From Nemertoderma westbladi (taxonomy: Eukaryota > Xenacoelomorpha > Nemertodermatida > Nemertodermatidae), in contig JAUCBJ010009149.1 of assembly GCA_032718475.1 (NCBI GenBank), positions 62,001-126,000 of the forward strand: 64,000 nucleotides of DNA, in the 5' to 3' direction. Position numbers and translations under genes: made by a program. Below, piece after piece: positions 8,569 through 18,604 of this stretch. The notes under the pieces are model-generated. The model ran no database searches and was not told the DNA's origin. It was given only the letters and a program-made list of their open reading frames with translations. Positions within the stretch are counted from its first letter, which is position 1, and the number at the start of each line of letters is the position of its first letter.

Positions 8569-9243
8569 TTAATTATTATTATTATTATTTTCGCTACGTT
8601 TATAGTCAGTGTAATTTTTAATGTAACAATTATGATTACGAAATATATCAGATCTAAATCTTAAATGTTCTGGTGTTTCCTGTCGTAAATCAATTAAGAA
8701 ATGTGAAAATGGTTCAATTGTTGCATCTTGATAGGAATCAACTAAAAATTTGGTCTGCCCTGGTAACATCTGCTTCGCGAAATTTAAAACCGATAGACTG
8801 TCTCTCGGATTTTTCATTAATACTAAAGTATGGCTATTAATTGATCTTGTGCGGTTATGCTTCCCACCGTAAAACATGTTTTGCGTTATAAAACAAATAA
8901 ATATATTGGAATGATGAGCTACCTTAGTAAACAATACAGTTAATGCTGTACTGGACTCAGTTTCTGTTAACAAATCATCTATAATTAATAAATCTCGACT
9001 ATTGACTAATCTATCTATATTTTCAGGCAAACCTTTGTAAAGGTGAGTAATACCAGGAATAGTCGGGGGATTGCTCCCGTAACAATACAATACTCGCAAA
9101 GGAGCTTCGTTGAAGCAGCCATTCTTGTGTTTAATTAAATTCCCCACAAAGGTTGACTTTCCGGAGCCAGATGGCCCTGAAATTATCATACTCGTTCCCA
9201 TTTGAAAGTTTAAATTATATGGGCCTGAATTAAAGTCAGCCAT
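8569..9243 (-). CDS. FtsK/HerA-type genome packaging ATPase
   Basis: A 224-residue P-loop ATPase. Walker A GPSGSGKST is at residues 23-31, Walker B LLIIDDLL at 85-92 and the polar sensor motif FITQN at 118-122, as in the A32-like packaging ATPases of Mavericks, adintoviruses and large DNA viruses. It is predicted to pump DNA into preformed capsids. The C-terminus ends in a run of Asn encoded by an AAT repeat (8571-8590), a recent microsatellite expansion that extends the protein. About 40 bases separate it from the pX-like gene downstream, and ~220 AT-rich bases lie upstream. Confidence 0.92.
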   Translation of the reverse strand: MADFNSGPYNLNFQMGTSMIISGPSGSGKSTFVGNLIKHKNGCFNEAPLRVLYCYGSNPPTIPGITHLYKGLPENIDRLVNSRDLLIIDDLLTETESSTALTVLFTKVAHHSNIFICFITQNMFYGGKHNRTRSINSHTLVLMKNPRDSLSVLNFAKQMLPGQTKFLVDSYQDATIEPFSHFLIDLRQETPEHLRFRSDIFRNHNCYIKNYTDYKRSENNNNNN

Positions 9244-9462
9244 TTATTATTATTATTAAGATATATCAACAATACAATATAATATAATATCAATATCAAT
9301 ATCAATAAACCAACACCATTACTATGTATATAACAATAATTGATGCAACTACAATAATATTAGAGTACTGTATATTTAATTAACATATAACACAACTACA
9401 GTATGCGACGCTCGCTGCAGCAAAAGGTGCTATTTCCAATTATAGTATAGACAGATGTAATT
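9244..9462. promoter_or_regulatory. AT-rich gap upstream of the packaging ATPase
   Basis: About 220 bases with ATT trinucleotides and repeated 'atatcaatatcaat' words next to the ATPase start. Its size suggests a promoter region, but no specific box can be assigned. Confidence 0.3.
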
Positions 9463-9915
9463 TCAAGCATGGTGAGCATCTTTATACGCGAAATAATGAT
9501 AGGTAACATCGGCGGTTTGGAAATCACTTCCTGAGAATTTCGCGCTTATGATTTTTTTATGTTCGCTGCTAAAAAAATAAGGAATATAGTAGCAACAGCG
9601 TCGAACTACGTTTCTATAAAAAATATTCGCCAATATTGTAAATAAATCTCCGGGATCATTACTTTTCGCAGAAATATAAGTTATATTGCGAAGCTCTTTC
9701 CAATAAAAGGGTTGGTATCTTACCAACTTTATATTAAACTTAGATATGGGTGCGCGACAAATAGGACAAATTTTAGAACAATAATTATTCATTTCGGAAT
9801 ATTGCACAATACATTGTACGCAAGTTGCATGTTTATTTTCACATTTATAATAATCTCGATGTTGTTGCAATAACTTAGAATAGCAAACTGGGCATTTTTC
9901 ATTTAAAATATCCAT
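9463..9915 (-). CDS. RING-finger (C3HC4) protein, candidate E3 ubiquitin ligase
   Basis: A 150-residue protein whose first 55 residues form a RING domain: C8-x2-C11, C25, H29, C32-x2-C35, C50-x2-C53 with the terminal CPIC turn. The remainder has a Tyr/Phe-rich region without recognised domain. Viral RING proteins recruit host E2 enzymes to modify or degrade host factors, and such genes are common passengers in large DNA viruses and Maverick-like elements. Here it lies near the 5' end of the series, between the orphan acidic ORF and the ATPase, where early or host-interaction genes may be expected. Zinc ligands are complete; the substrate is unknown. Confidence 0.85.
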   Translation of the reverse strand: MDILNEKCPVCYSKLLQQHRDYYKCENKHATCVQCIVQYSEMNNYCSKICPICRAPISKFNIKLVRYQPFYWKELRNITYISAKSNDPGDLFTILANIFYRNVVRRCCYYIPYFFSSEHKKIISAKFSGSDFQTADVTYHYFAYKDAHHA

Positions 9916-10083
9916 TTTCCAAATTTTAAAGTAAATTGAAAATAATTACCGCAATACACAACAACAACAACAACAAACAAAACAGTTATACTGTATATAC
10001 AAATACTACTACAATTTTCGATTATTTAAAAATAGTAAAATTTTATATATAATCATAAAATATTTATAATATAGAGGGAAAAG

Positions 10084-10530
10084 TCAAGAATCAATGATAT
10101 TATCAACATATTCAACATTATCCACTGATTCTTCAGGTTCGACAAAGGATTCTTTTGAAATCATTACAATAAAGAAAGACATAATTTCGTAGGGGCTATG
10201 CCGATTTAGCCGTATTTCAAACTTTTCACCAGCTTCGTTGTATTGTGTAATAAAAATAAATCCTTCTATCATGGCTAATAGTAAGATGCTGGTTAATTTT
10301 CCTCCCCCATGCTCAGCTTTCAGGTTGTAATCTAAAAGATGAATACTATTATCTGAAGCATCAATATCGATTGAGCTTAAAACTTTCCTGGCTTTTTCAG
10401 AAAACTCAATTTTATATTTATCATCTCCCTGACGGTAAATTGTATAATCAATAACAATATAGGCTTGACCATCTTCTGCAAAAAATGAATGCCTTACTAT
10501 TGGCATAACCATATCGGAATCAGAAGACAT
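10084..10530 (-). CDS. Orphan acidic protein (ORF148)
   Basis: A 148-residue intact frame, the first gene in the minus-strand series, starting at an ATG. It is predicted alpha/beta, with a hydrophobic middle segment (LTSILLLAMIEGFIFI, residues ~81-96) and an acidic C-terminal tail (FVEPEESVDNVEYVDN). I recognise no domain. Its AT content, tight strand agreement and position next to the RING gene suggest it belongs to the element. It might be a regulator or host-interaction protein, but nothing in the sequence fixes a role. Confidence 0.6.
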   Translation of the reverse strand: MSSDSDMVMPIVRHSFFAEDGQAYIVIDYTIYRQGDDKYKIEFSEKARKVLSSIDIDASDNSIHLLDYNLKAEHGGGKLTSILLLAMIEGFIFITQYNEAGEKFEIRLNRHSPYEIMSFFIVMISKESFVEPEESVDNVEYVDNIIDS

Positions 10531-11513
10531 TATTTAATTTATTTTATTATAAATCAAACAAACAAAGTAAAAACTTTTAAACTAAAACCATTACAAATGA
10601 TTAATTGCGATTAAAGCAAGAGATTATATAAGATATTTTCAAAAATAATACAGGTCTTAAACTGGAAAATAGCCTAAATTCGGTTTATTGATTGGTTGAT
10701 TAGCCGGTAGGGAACTACTGTACAGTACAGTACAATTAAATAAAAAATTACGGTCAAGGTTGAGTAACTATGGAAATGTTCGTATACGTGTAGCTGGAAA
10801 CGTGGCGGAATTTCACGTATCCTACCGCTGGATTGGTAGGTTGCTTGGTTGGTTGGTTTGGTGACAGCCGTCGAGGAGTAGCGGTGGGTAAATAACCGTT
10901 GAGTTGGCAATTGATATAATATAATATATAATATGTGTGTAGTTGGCTACGTTGATGTCATCATCATATACAGTATACATCGATGGTGATGTGGTGAAAA
11001 GGGGAATAATTGGTGGGTGGGTAACAGCTGTGGATTGAGTGGTGATGTGTTGGAGGCTAGCCATGCGTTGAGAGGTTAGGCTACGCGAAGATGAATATGT
11101 AATGGTTGGTGAAAAATTGCGATTTGAAAAATAGTAGACGTTACCTGTAGACATCCCTAGCGTCTGTAAAATAAAGGTTGGTAAATATGAAAATACTGGT
11201 CGCTGAAAAATAGCGATTTGAAAAATAGTAGACGTTACCTGATGCTAAGTGTAGACACCCTGAACACCTGTAAAATAAAGGCTTATGATTGGATGCAGTA
11301 CTAGCGGTGGGTGACTAATAACGCCTCTAGCGGAAGATGCGGGAACTTGAGAAGTTGCCATGGTTACGGATGAAATGCTGTCATTTGATTGGTTGAAATA
11401 ATAACGACCACTGCTAAAGGTTGAAATGGTGGCTTCTGATTGGCTGCAGTACTAGAAATGGACGGTAATGATGGGCTACGGGTGACCTTGATGTCGTGTC
11501 ATAGCATTCTATA
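10531..11513. other. Non-coding junction between capsid cluster and BEL fragment
   Basis: About 1 kb without convincing genes. Small frames here are made of repeated ggttggttgg or accgttgag-type words. It must contain the right-hand end of the virus-like element, but no terminal inverted repeat matching the left side was found by eye. A ~95-bp tandem duplication is annotated separately. Confidence 0.55.
11108..11284. repeat. ~95-bp tandem duplication
   Basis: The words 'gcgatttgaaaaatagtaga' and 'gtctgtaaaataaagg' (second copy 'cacctgtaaaataaagg') occur twice, about 95 bases apart, with small differences. Possible remnant of an element terminus. Confidence 0.7.
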
Positions 11514-13669
11514 CTACTGTCGTTGTCTGTATCCTTTTCATACATAAGCGCTCGATACACAGCGGTGTTTATCATATAGCAGGATTCGTTTTCGTCGGAG
11601 AACTCGTCCGTATAGAATCCTTCCATCTCAGAACCTTGGTCGGTGTCGTTAACATCACTGAATTGGACATGTAATTCGGAATCACTTACCTGACTCGGGT
11701 TGGTTCGCTCGAATTCAGTGTGCAACAAGAGATGATGCTTCGCACCGCACTTTGCACACCTTATGTCAGAGTAACAGGTTCGCCGTTGATGTCCTTGTCT
11801 GAGGCAATTGTAACACAACCGCTTATCCCACATGACTTCTCGTCTCTCTTTCAATGATTTCTTTAAGAATTCATCGCACATATTCAAGCGGTGAGTCCCG
11901 TCACATAGCACACATTTAGGTTTGATGTAACTGACCTTATTTTGGATGACATTGTGCACACTCGTTCTTTCTTCAGACTTTCTCACCTGAATTCTTTTAG
12001 GAGACGTAGGAGGGGTTTTTCGTACCGGTTCCCTTCTGTCATTGGGTCGAGACTTGGATTTACTTACCTGATCTTTAGGCATTTTATTGACATAATAAGA
12101 TCTGTCAGTGTCCTTTCCGCTGTCCTCTCCTTGAGAAGTCTGGCTTTTGCCATCGTCGGTATAACACACTGGTGTTACTTTTCTCCTGGAAGGGGGTTTC
12201 TCACTTACCTTGTTTTCCGGTGTCTTCTCTCTGGACTGCTTGAGGAGTTGCAATTTCACTTCTCCGTCCAAGAATGACATAAGATCGGCCATGGTAGGGT
12301 CTCGTCGTTGTTGTTCCATCATGTATAGTACCTTCTTATCCCAGCGTGTGCCTACCCCACCTTTCGGTAAAGTAGAAGCTACAGCTCCAATGACCATAGA
12401 ACTTTGGTATTCATGAGACTTACCTAACCAATCTAATTGTCTACAGATCTCTTGAATCTCATCGGAAAACTCTATTATCCCACTGCTGATGAACTTTCGG
12501 GGCGCTACTAATTTTGCATACAAATACTTAGCAATATTATTCCTATTACCATACCTGATGTTTAGTGTGTCCCAAACTTGTCTTAATCCGTCTGGATGTC
12601 CAATAAACTTTAACGCCATTGACTTGGGAGATCCTTCCAAGCACTCGATGAGGAATCTAAGTTTCTCTCCGTTAGAGAGCACAGAGTCCTGTATGTTATC
12701 CTTGTAATATTCATTAAAAGGCAACCATTTCATCTCATCTCCATTAAACTTGACAATCTCTCCAACCTTTACCGCTTGCCGGGCTTCGGTTCTAGCCATT
12801 TGACGTGTAAAACTTTCTTGGGCCATCGTATTATTGAATAGAGAATTATCGGTATATAAATTTCTCGGATTAGGATCAGGTCTATATGGAATATCGCTAT
12901 CAACAGGTTTATAATTACCCTTAACAGGGTTTCCTATAGGAGTTTCTACTTCGCTAGCAGTATAGATGCGTGTAGGCTCCACACCTTGCGCATGGGATAC
13001 TTCAGACCTAACGGGTTGACACATTGTTACAGGGGGTGGTGGTATAACCTTTTGTAAATTGACTAATTTATCGCGTTCTAATGCAATACTTTGCTGCACT
13101 TCTTGCAACTCTAGTTTACTTTCCCTTACTGTTCCCTTAAGTTGGTGAACAGTCCCTTCCAAATCTCGGACCTGCCGGGAGGAACATTCCTGTTGTTCCC
13201 TCAGCTGCCCAAGCAAGAGACCCATCTCCCGTCGTCCCTCATCCACCCAATCCGCCGCCGAAGCGGGGTCCGCCAACGTTGTAGCGGGCAGACGAGGGAC
13301 AACGGGCGATAAATCTTTAATATCTCGCTCGTTGTCTAAAACTGGAAGTGACTTGGGAACAGTCTTACTAGGTACAGAGGGCACAGGTAATTTGGTGCTG
13401 TGCAAAGGGAATCTAGAGGTTGTTTCCGGTAGTACAGGTGTCTCTAGCACCGAAGGGGTGGCTTCGAGAACAGGCCTAATTATTTCCGATTCATCTACTA
13501 TAGTAGGTAGTTTGTTTACGGTAGTAATCTGGTCTGTGGGTTCTGTACTACCTACGGTTGTGCTAGCTAATTGTCTTCTAACAGCAGGGGGCAAATCGGG
13601 CAATTTATGACGGTGAGATGTTTTCCTACGCCTGCTGAGACGAGATCTATTTCCTCCGCCTTCAGGATC
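11514..13669 (-). pseudogene. gag: BEL/Pao gag fragment (element E1), truncated at both ends
   Basis: An open minus-strand frame carrying most of a BEL/Pao Gag. It runs from LPDLPPAVRRQL through a coiled-coil stretch, the DUF1759-type capsid region (KFNGDEMKWLPF) and a zinc-knuckle array: CVLCDGTHRLNMC, CYNCLRQGHQRRTC (C-x2-C-x4-H-x4-C) and CAKCGAKHH. It matches the Gags of E3 and E4 closely. On its 5' side it is cut exactly where a plus-strand LTR begins (13670). On its 3' side homology to E4 stops near 11514, after YEKDTDN, and the frame runs on into unrelated DNA to 11414. No start codon, protease or RT remains, so it is a dead fragment despite the open frame. Confidence 0.88.
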
Positions 13670-14934
13670 TGTAAAAGCTTTTGCGTCATTAACCGGTTAT
13701 TTTCCCTTAAAGTACTCTGTAGTTGGTTTGCCAGGCATAAAAAGGCCGTGTCCTTGCTGTACTGGTGTTTTAGAGGACATAAAAGTCATTTCTTCTGTAT
13801 TTGAACTGTATTTGTACTTTAGAGGACATAATCTGCAATTTCATGATGTAAAAGGCTCGCTACTCTTGAAAACAGTGTCGCTACCATGACGACGGCTAAC
13901 GGCTGATATTGCCACGTTGCAGCTTTCCGTATCGGCCAATAGAATTTGAGTGGGCGTTGATTTCGACCTATCCTGAGCTACTGAACTGAAATTTTCCTAT
14001 CTCACTGCTCATCCTCTGTGTTGAACGGGAGCTTCGTGGAATAAGTGTAGTTGGTATTCTCGTAATCACGAGTTTTTCAAAGCCACGAAAGAACGGCTTT
14101 ATAGTGTTTTGTGCTTTTCTGCTTTTTAGCTCAACACTAGTAGGTTTAATTATAAGGACATATATCCTTTAACTGTAAAACTCATCTAACAACACTCTGT
14201 GAATATCACTCTGCAAACACTGAAACATTGCAAACTCATAACAATCAGTGTTCAGTTGTTGTTTTATACTGCTATTTGCTGTCGGTTATTCATTATATTT
14301 GTGGATGAATTATTATATTTGGAATAACGAGAAACAACCCCGAAACCCAATATTCTTGATATACCGAAGGTAAGAGAGAAAGGTTACAGATAAACGATTG
14401 TGACTTATGTTAAAGTGGTTTGAAGTGAATCTAATGTTATTTGATAGACCCTACATGAGTCAGCCTGTGTTCCTTTTATATGTGACTAAAATCAGTGAAG
14501 ATCGGCAGATTAGTGTGCAGTATTGTGCAGCATTGTGTATGCGTGAGTCTGTTAAAGAAGCATTTCCTAAAGAATGCGCCATATATGTCAATTATAACTA
14601 AACCATTTCGTTGTGAGTAGTTTAAGTCATAACTCTGTTTCTATAGATAGAGCGCCACGTCCTAAAGGAACTGTTAATATTCCCCGAAGGTGAATAATAT
14701 TGTCAGAGATTATATAATACTGTCAGTCGAATAATACATTAGGCTTACATAGCAATAAGATTAAACCGTCGAACACAATCTCCCGGGTATAACCAGCGGG
14801 TGAATGATCGCGCACGGATTGGTTTCGACTAGTGTAGTGAATCAAATATTTGTCATAGGCTAAAAAGCGATTTAATATCTAGAAGACATCATAATTTGGC
14901 GGGTTAAACTGCCAAAGGTCTGAAAGCGCGAACA
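13670..14934 (+). repeat. BEL/Pao LTR L1 (U3 type A)
   Basis: A 1,265-bp LTR from tgtaaaagctttt to gcgcgaaca (TG...CA). It shares its first ~0.5 kb (type A U3) with L5 and its last ~0.6 kb with all copies. The TATA position reads ctatagatagagcg instead of the TATAAATA of L3/L4. It is followed by leader sequence and a gag start, so it acts as a 5' LTR. The 5 bases before it (ggatc) are gag-derived sequence of E1; no matching downstream duplication was found. Confidence 0.88.
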
Positions 14935-17190
14935 TTAAAGGATATATCTTCTTTATTGCAGTAAGCAATAAAGTTGAAAGTACCGGTCAACCGGTAAACC
15001 TGAAAGGTACATCTGTAGGTCAGTAGGCCCAATTGCAAGAACCGGTACTGCTGTAGGCCCGTAGGTCCAACTGCAAGAACCGGTACTTCTGTAGGTCCGT
15101 AGGCCTAACTGTCCTAACCGGTACTTCCCGTATAAGTACATTAGTATTATTCGATTTGATTGTTGTATACCGGTAGGCTGTTTAAGAGATTAGGGACTGT
15201 ACACCCCTTGTTTCTTTTGGAGCTTACTTATTTCTGTCAAGTTTTATTTGTTTGTAGGCCAGTATTGAACAGAAGACGTGTAAGCCTGATCAGATTGTAC
15301 AGACAATTTGTAGGCTGAGCTATTGTCTGATTGCTGTTAAGTCTGAACGGATTGCAGTGTGTGTAGAGCACCTGTCCGATTAAGTACGGTTAGGAAGTAG
15401 GGGCAGCGAATGCTGTAAGGTAAACCCCCCAGCTAAAGAATAAGTCGTACTACTGGGTTAGAACGCATACTCCCTAATCATTTCGGAGTCTGCATGTCCT
15501 GTGGTTTATTTAGGCTTGAGAGTAGTCTGCCATCGTTTAGTCTGTACTTTGTTTGTGTAAGTCTGTACGGGTAGCGTATAATATTATTTAGATAATTTGT
15601 AGGCTGGATAGTTGTCTGGCTGTTATTAGGTCTGAACGGATTGTAGTGTGTGTAGAGCACCTGTCCGATTGAGTACGGTTAGGAAGTAAGGGCAGCAAAC
15701 GCTGTAAGGTAAACCCCCAGCTAAAGAATAAGTCGTACTACTGGGTTAGAACGCATACTGCCTAATCATTTCGGAGTCTGCATATACCGTAGTTTGTTTA
15801 GGCTTGATAGTAGTCTGTCGGTATTTGGTCTGCATTTTGTTTGAGTAGTTTGTACGCGTAGCGTAATATTTATTATTCAGAGTTTATGCGATTATTCGCA
15901 ACATTCATATTCCCCAAGTTTGTTCCTACAGTAATTGTGTTTGTTATACATACCGTTATAGTTAAATTAACCCCGGTACTACACGGGCTGCTTGGCGTAG
16001 GTAAAGACTGGTGATTTTGTGCACCGGTTACTCCAGCAGATGCCGTGGTTCTTTTAGCTGTTCAAGTATATTTAACTACTGATTATCTGTTGTACAAGTA
16101 CTCGTACCTAATTTAGGGTTTAGTGTACAGTGCTTTCCGAAAGTAATTATTGTAGGCATTATATTTGTGTTGTAAAGTGGTTGATAGGCACCTTCGATTA
16201 GCTCTATTAACTTCTAGGTAGGAACACTCCGTGATACATAACGTAGAACCTATAGCGATACGGCTATAGGTCGTCAGGCGGTGGTATTTTCCTATCTAGA
16301 CAACGCAGTGTATTTACTACTACTTATTATTTTCAAATACCGTAGTACCCTGTCCGTTGTAATAACCAGATTTCTAACCCTTTGTTAGGCTGGTTTGTAG
16401 ACTTCTTGTAAAATTACCCTAAAAATTCGTATTTGTGTTTTTTGTAAATTTTTGTGTTTATTTAGAGATTGTAATCTCAACCCGAATTGTACGTAATTTG
16501 TAGTATTAAGTAACTTAGGTAAATTAGAATTATTTGTTTTAGTGTCATATAAGTAACACTTCACTGAAAGCGTACCGCTTTGTGCAGTGATTACCCCCCA
16601 GAAATAATAACATTTATTTCAACATTGAAAAACCCAGTAAAACGGGTATATATATATTATAAATCAAATCTAACGATTTATAAATAGTAGGCCTACCATA
16701 CAACCATTAGGTCTCAATATCAGTTGGACTACTGCTCAAATAACGGTAATAAAGTAAGTAAAGTAACAAAGTAACCCTAAAGTACAGAAATTCAATTATT
16801 TAAAATAATTGATATACCGGTATTTACGATAGGCCTATTATCTTTATTTCTGTAAATTTAGGCTGAAATTATACCGGTACTTGTAATTAATTCTAGTTCA
16901 GAATTACATATACTACAAACTGTAAGCTGTATACCGGTATTCCCGATAGGCCTATTATATATTTATATATATTTGTGCTAAAATTATATCGGTATTCTGA
17001 GATAAACCTAGTCTGTAATAATACTTATATATAATATAAGCATACCGGTATTCTAATATATTATATATATATATCACTCTACATTGAGTAGCAGTGTCGG
17101 TAGTTAATTGCTAGGCTAGTAGTTGATACTGAATTACTAGACTTGCTTGAACTGTAATATAGCAGTAGGCATTCAACTGTACATATAAAT
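14935..17190 (+). other. BEL/Pao 5' leader (untranslated) of E2
   Basis: About 2.25 kb between LTR L1 and the gag ATG, closely matching the E3 leader at 24999-27321. It holds four imperfect ~45-bp repeats with 'aaccggtact' (14985-15125) and a 289-bp direct tandem duplication (from 15305 and 15594). AT-rich blocks with accggtat words follow. No long frame is present. A packaging signal or internal ribosome entry would be expected somewhere here but cannot be located. Confidence 0.75.
15305..15880. repeat. 289-bp tandem duplication in the BEL leader
   Basis: Two adjacent copies beginning 'aatttgtaggctg' at 15305 and 15594, each running through 'taaagaataagtcgtactac' and 'tttcggagtctgcat'. The same duplication is present in E3 (25434 and 25721), so it predates spread of the family. 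Confidence 0.88.
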
Positions 17191-17311
17191 ATGTCTGATA
17201 CTAAGCAGAACCTGTCAGACAGTCTATTAGATGTAACTATCTGCGACTCGGATAGAGGTGTAGAACCCTCTAGTCGTAAGTCCAGTTCACCTCCCACTGT
17301 GAGGAAGGTCA
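17191..17311 (+). pseudogene. gag: BEL/Pao gag 5' end (E2), cut by inverted leader
   Basis: The first ~40 codons match E3 Gag (MSDTKQNLSDSLL through PTVRKV). At 17311/17312 the sequence switches to the reverse complement of the leader, and the frame runs on meaninglessly to 17577. The fusion frame is therefore an artefact of the inversion junction, not a gene. Confidence 0.88.
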
Positions 17312-17922
17312 TAACAAAATACAGACCAAACGCTGGCAGACTACTATCAAGCCTAAATAAACTACAGTATATGCAGACTCCGAAATGGTTAGTTAGTATG
17401 CGTTCTAAACCGAGTAGTACGACTTATTCTTTAGGCGGGGATTTACCTTACAGCTCTGGCTGCCCCTACTTCCTAACCGTCACTTTATCGGACATACACT
17501 CTACATGCACTGCAATCCGTTCAGACCTAACAACAATCCGACAACAATCCAGCCTACGAATTATCTGTACAATCTGAGCAGGCTTACACGTCTTCTGCTC
17601 AATATTAACTTACAGGTAAATAAAACCGACAGAAATAAGTAAACTATACAAAGGAATGAGGGGTGATCAATCCCTAATCCCCTAGCAGCCTACAATATAC
17701 AATATCACAATCGAAATAGTACTGCTGTACCTGTACTGTTGTAAGTACCGGTTCCAGTGGTTAGGTAGTTAGGCCTACAGGTTACCGGTCGACCGGTACT
17801 TTAGCTTTATTGCTTACGCCGCAATAAAGAAGCAAACTGTTATTGTTCTTACCAGAACAATATTAAACTGTATTTATTGCTGTATTGCCTACACTGCAAT
17901 CAAGAATTTTACAAACTGTTAT
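17312..17922 (-). other. Inverted BEL leader segment
   Basis: Reverse complement of leader sequence around 14935-15850, including ~230 bases of the 289-bp repeat unit and the aaccggtact repeat zone, ending at the inverted LTR L2. With 13670-17311 it forms a head-to-head foldback of the same family. Confidence 0.85.
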
Positions 17923-18604
17923 TGTTCGCGCTTTTAAGACCTTTGGCAGTTTAACCCACCAAATCTATATGTCTTCTAGGTTATAAATCTACTCCAGCCT
18001 ATGACAAATATTGAACACCTATAATAATTCTAACATTAGCCGAAGCCAGTCTGTGCGCGACCATTCACCCGCTGGATATACCCGGGAGACTGGATTCGGA
18101 TGCTTTAATTTGATTGCGGTGCAGGCCTACCGTACTATTCGATTGATCGTTAATATATAATCTCTGACAAATATTATTCACTTTCGGGAAATATTAGCAG
18201 TTCCTTTAGGACGTGGCGCTCTATCTATTTAAACAGAGCTATGACTTACACTATACACAACGGTATGTCTTATAGATCACCAAAGTGCATTCTTTAGGAA
18301 ATGCTTTGTTACTCGGTCAAGCACACACAGACTATTGCACACAACTGCACACTGAATTGCCGATATTCACTGATTTTAATCATATATAAAGAGAATAACA
18401 ACCGACATTTGTAGGGCCTATTAAGTAGCATTGAACTCATTACAAACCACGATAATGTATGTCGCAAATTGTTATATGTAACCGGTCTCTCTAACCTTAG
18501 TGTATCAAGAAGATTGGGGTTTCGGATCGTTATCAATATTCTTCCCAATAATAATATGTAAATGAACGATACAATTAACAACACAGTAAATAGCAGTAAA
18601 TAAT
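17923..18604 (-). repeat. BEL/Pao LTR L2, partial, inverted
   Basis: Starts tgttcgcgc (reverse complement of the LTR 3' end) and matches L5 at roughly 99% by eye up to ~18604. There L5 continues into its type A U3 but this copy switches to unrelated DNA. The outer ~560 bp of the LTR are lost. Confidence 0.88.

Larger units (their letters stand above)
1955..10530 (-). mobile_element. Maverick/Polinton-adintovirus-like gene cluster without visible PolB
   Basis: Twelve genes, all on the minus strand and mostly 2-20 bases apart or overlapping. They include a double-jelly-roll-type major capsid candidate, two penton-like proteins, two basic core-like proteins, an adenain-type cysteine protease, an FtsK/HerA-type packaging ATPase and a retroviral-type DDE integrase with a C-terminal chromodomain. 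This set is the morphogenesis and integration module known from Mavericks/Polintons and adintoviruses. The usual protein-primed DNA polymerase B, a frame of 1,000 codons or so, is absent from all six frames nearby. The listed genes show no frameshifts or internal stops, so the integration is young or the genes are maintained. Element boundaries and inverted repeats could not be found, so the coordinates are those of the coding cluster. Confidence 0.85.

Noticed and set aside
14407-14601. 64-codon frame found in LTRs L1, L3 (24472) and L4 (39950)
   Set aside because: It is repeated only because the LTR is repeated. It spans the U3/R region just upstream of the TATA box, has no recognisable domain, and L2/L5 carry a diverged counterpart. 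A small LTR-encoded peptide is not excluded but is unsupported.
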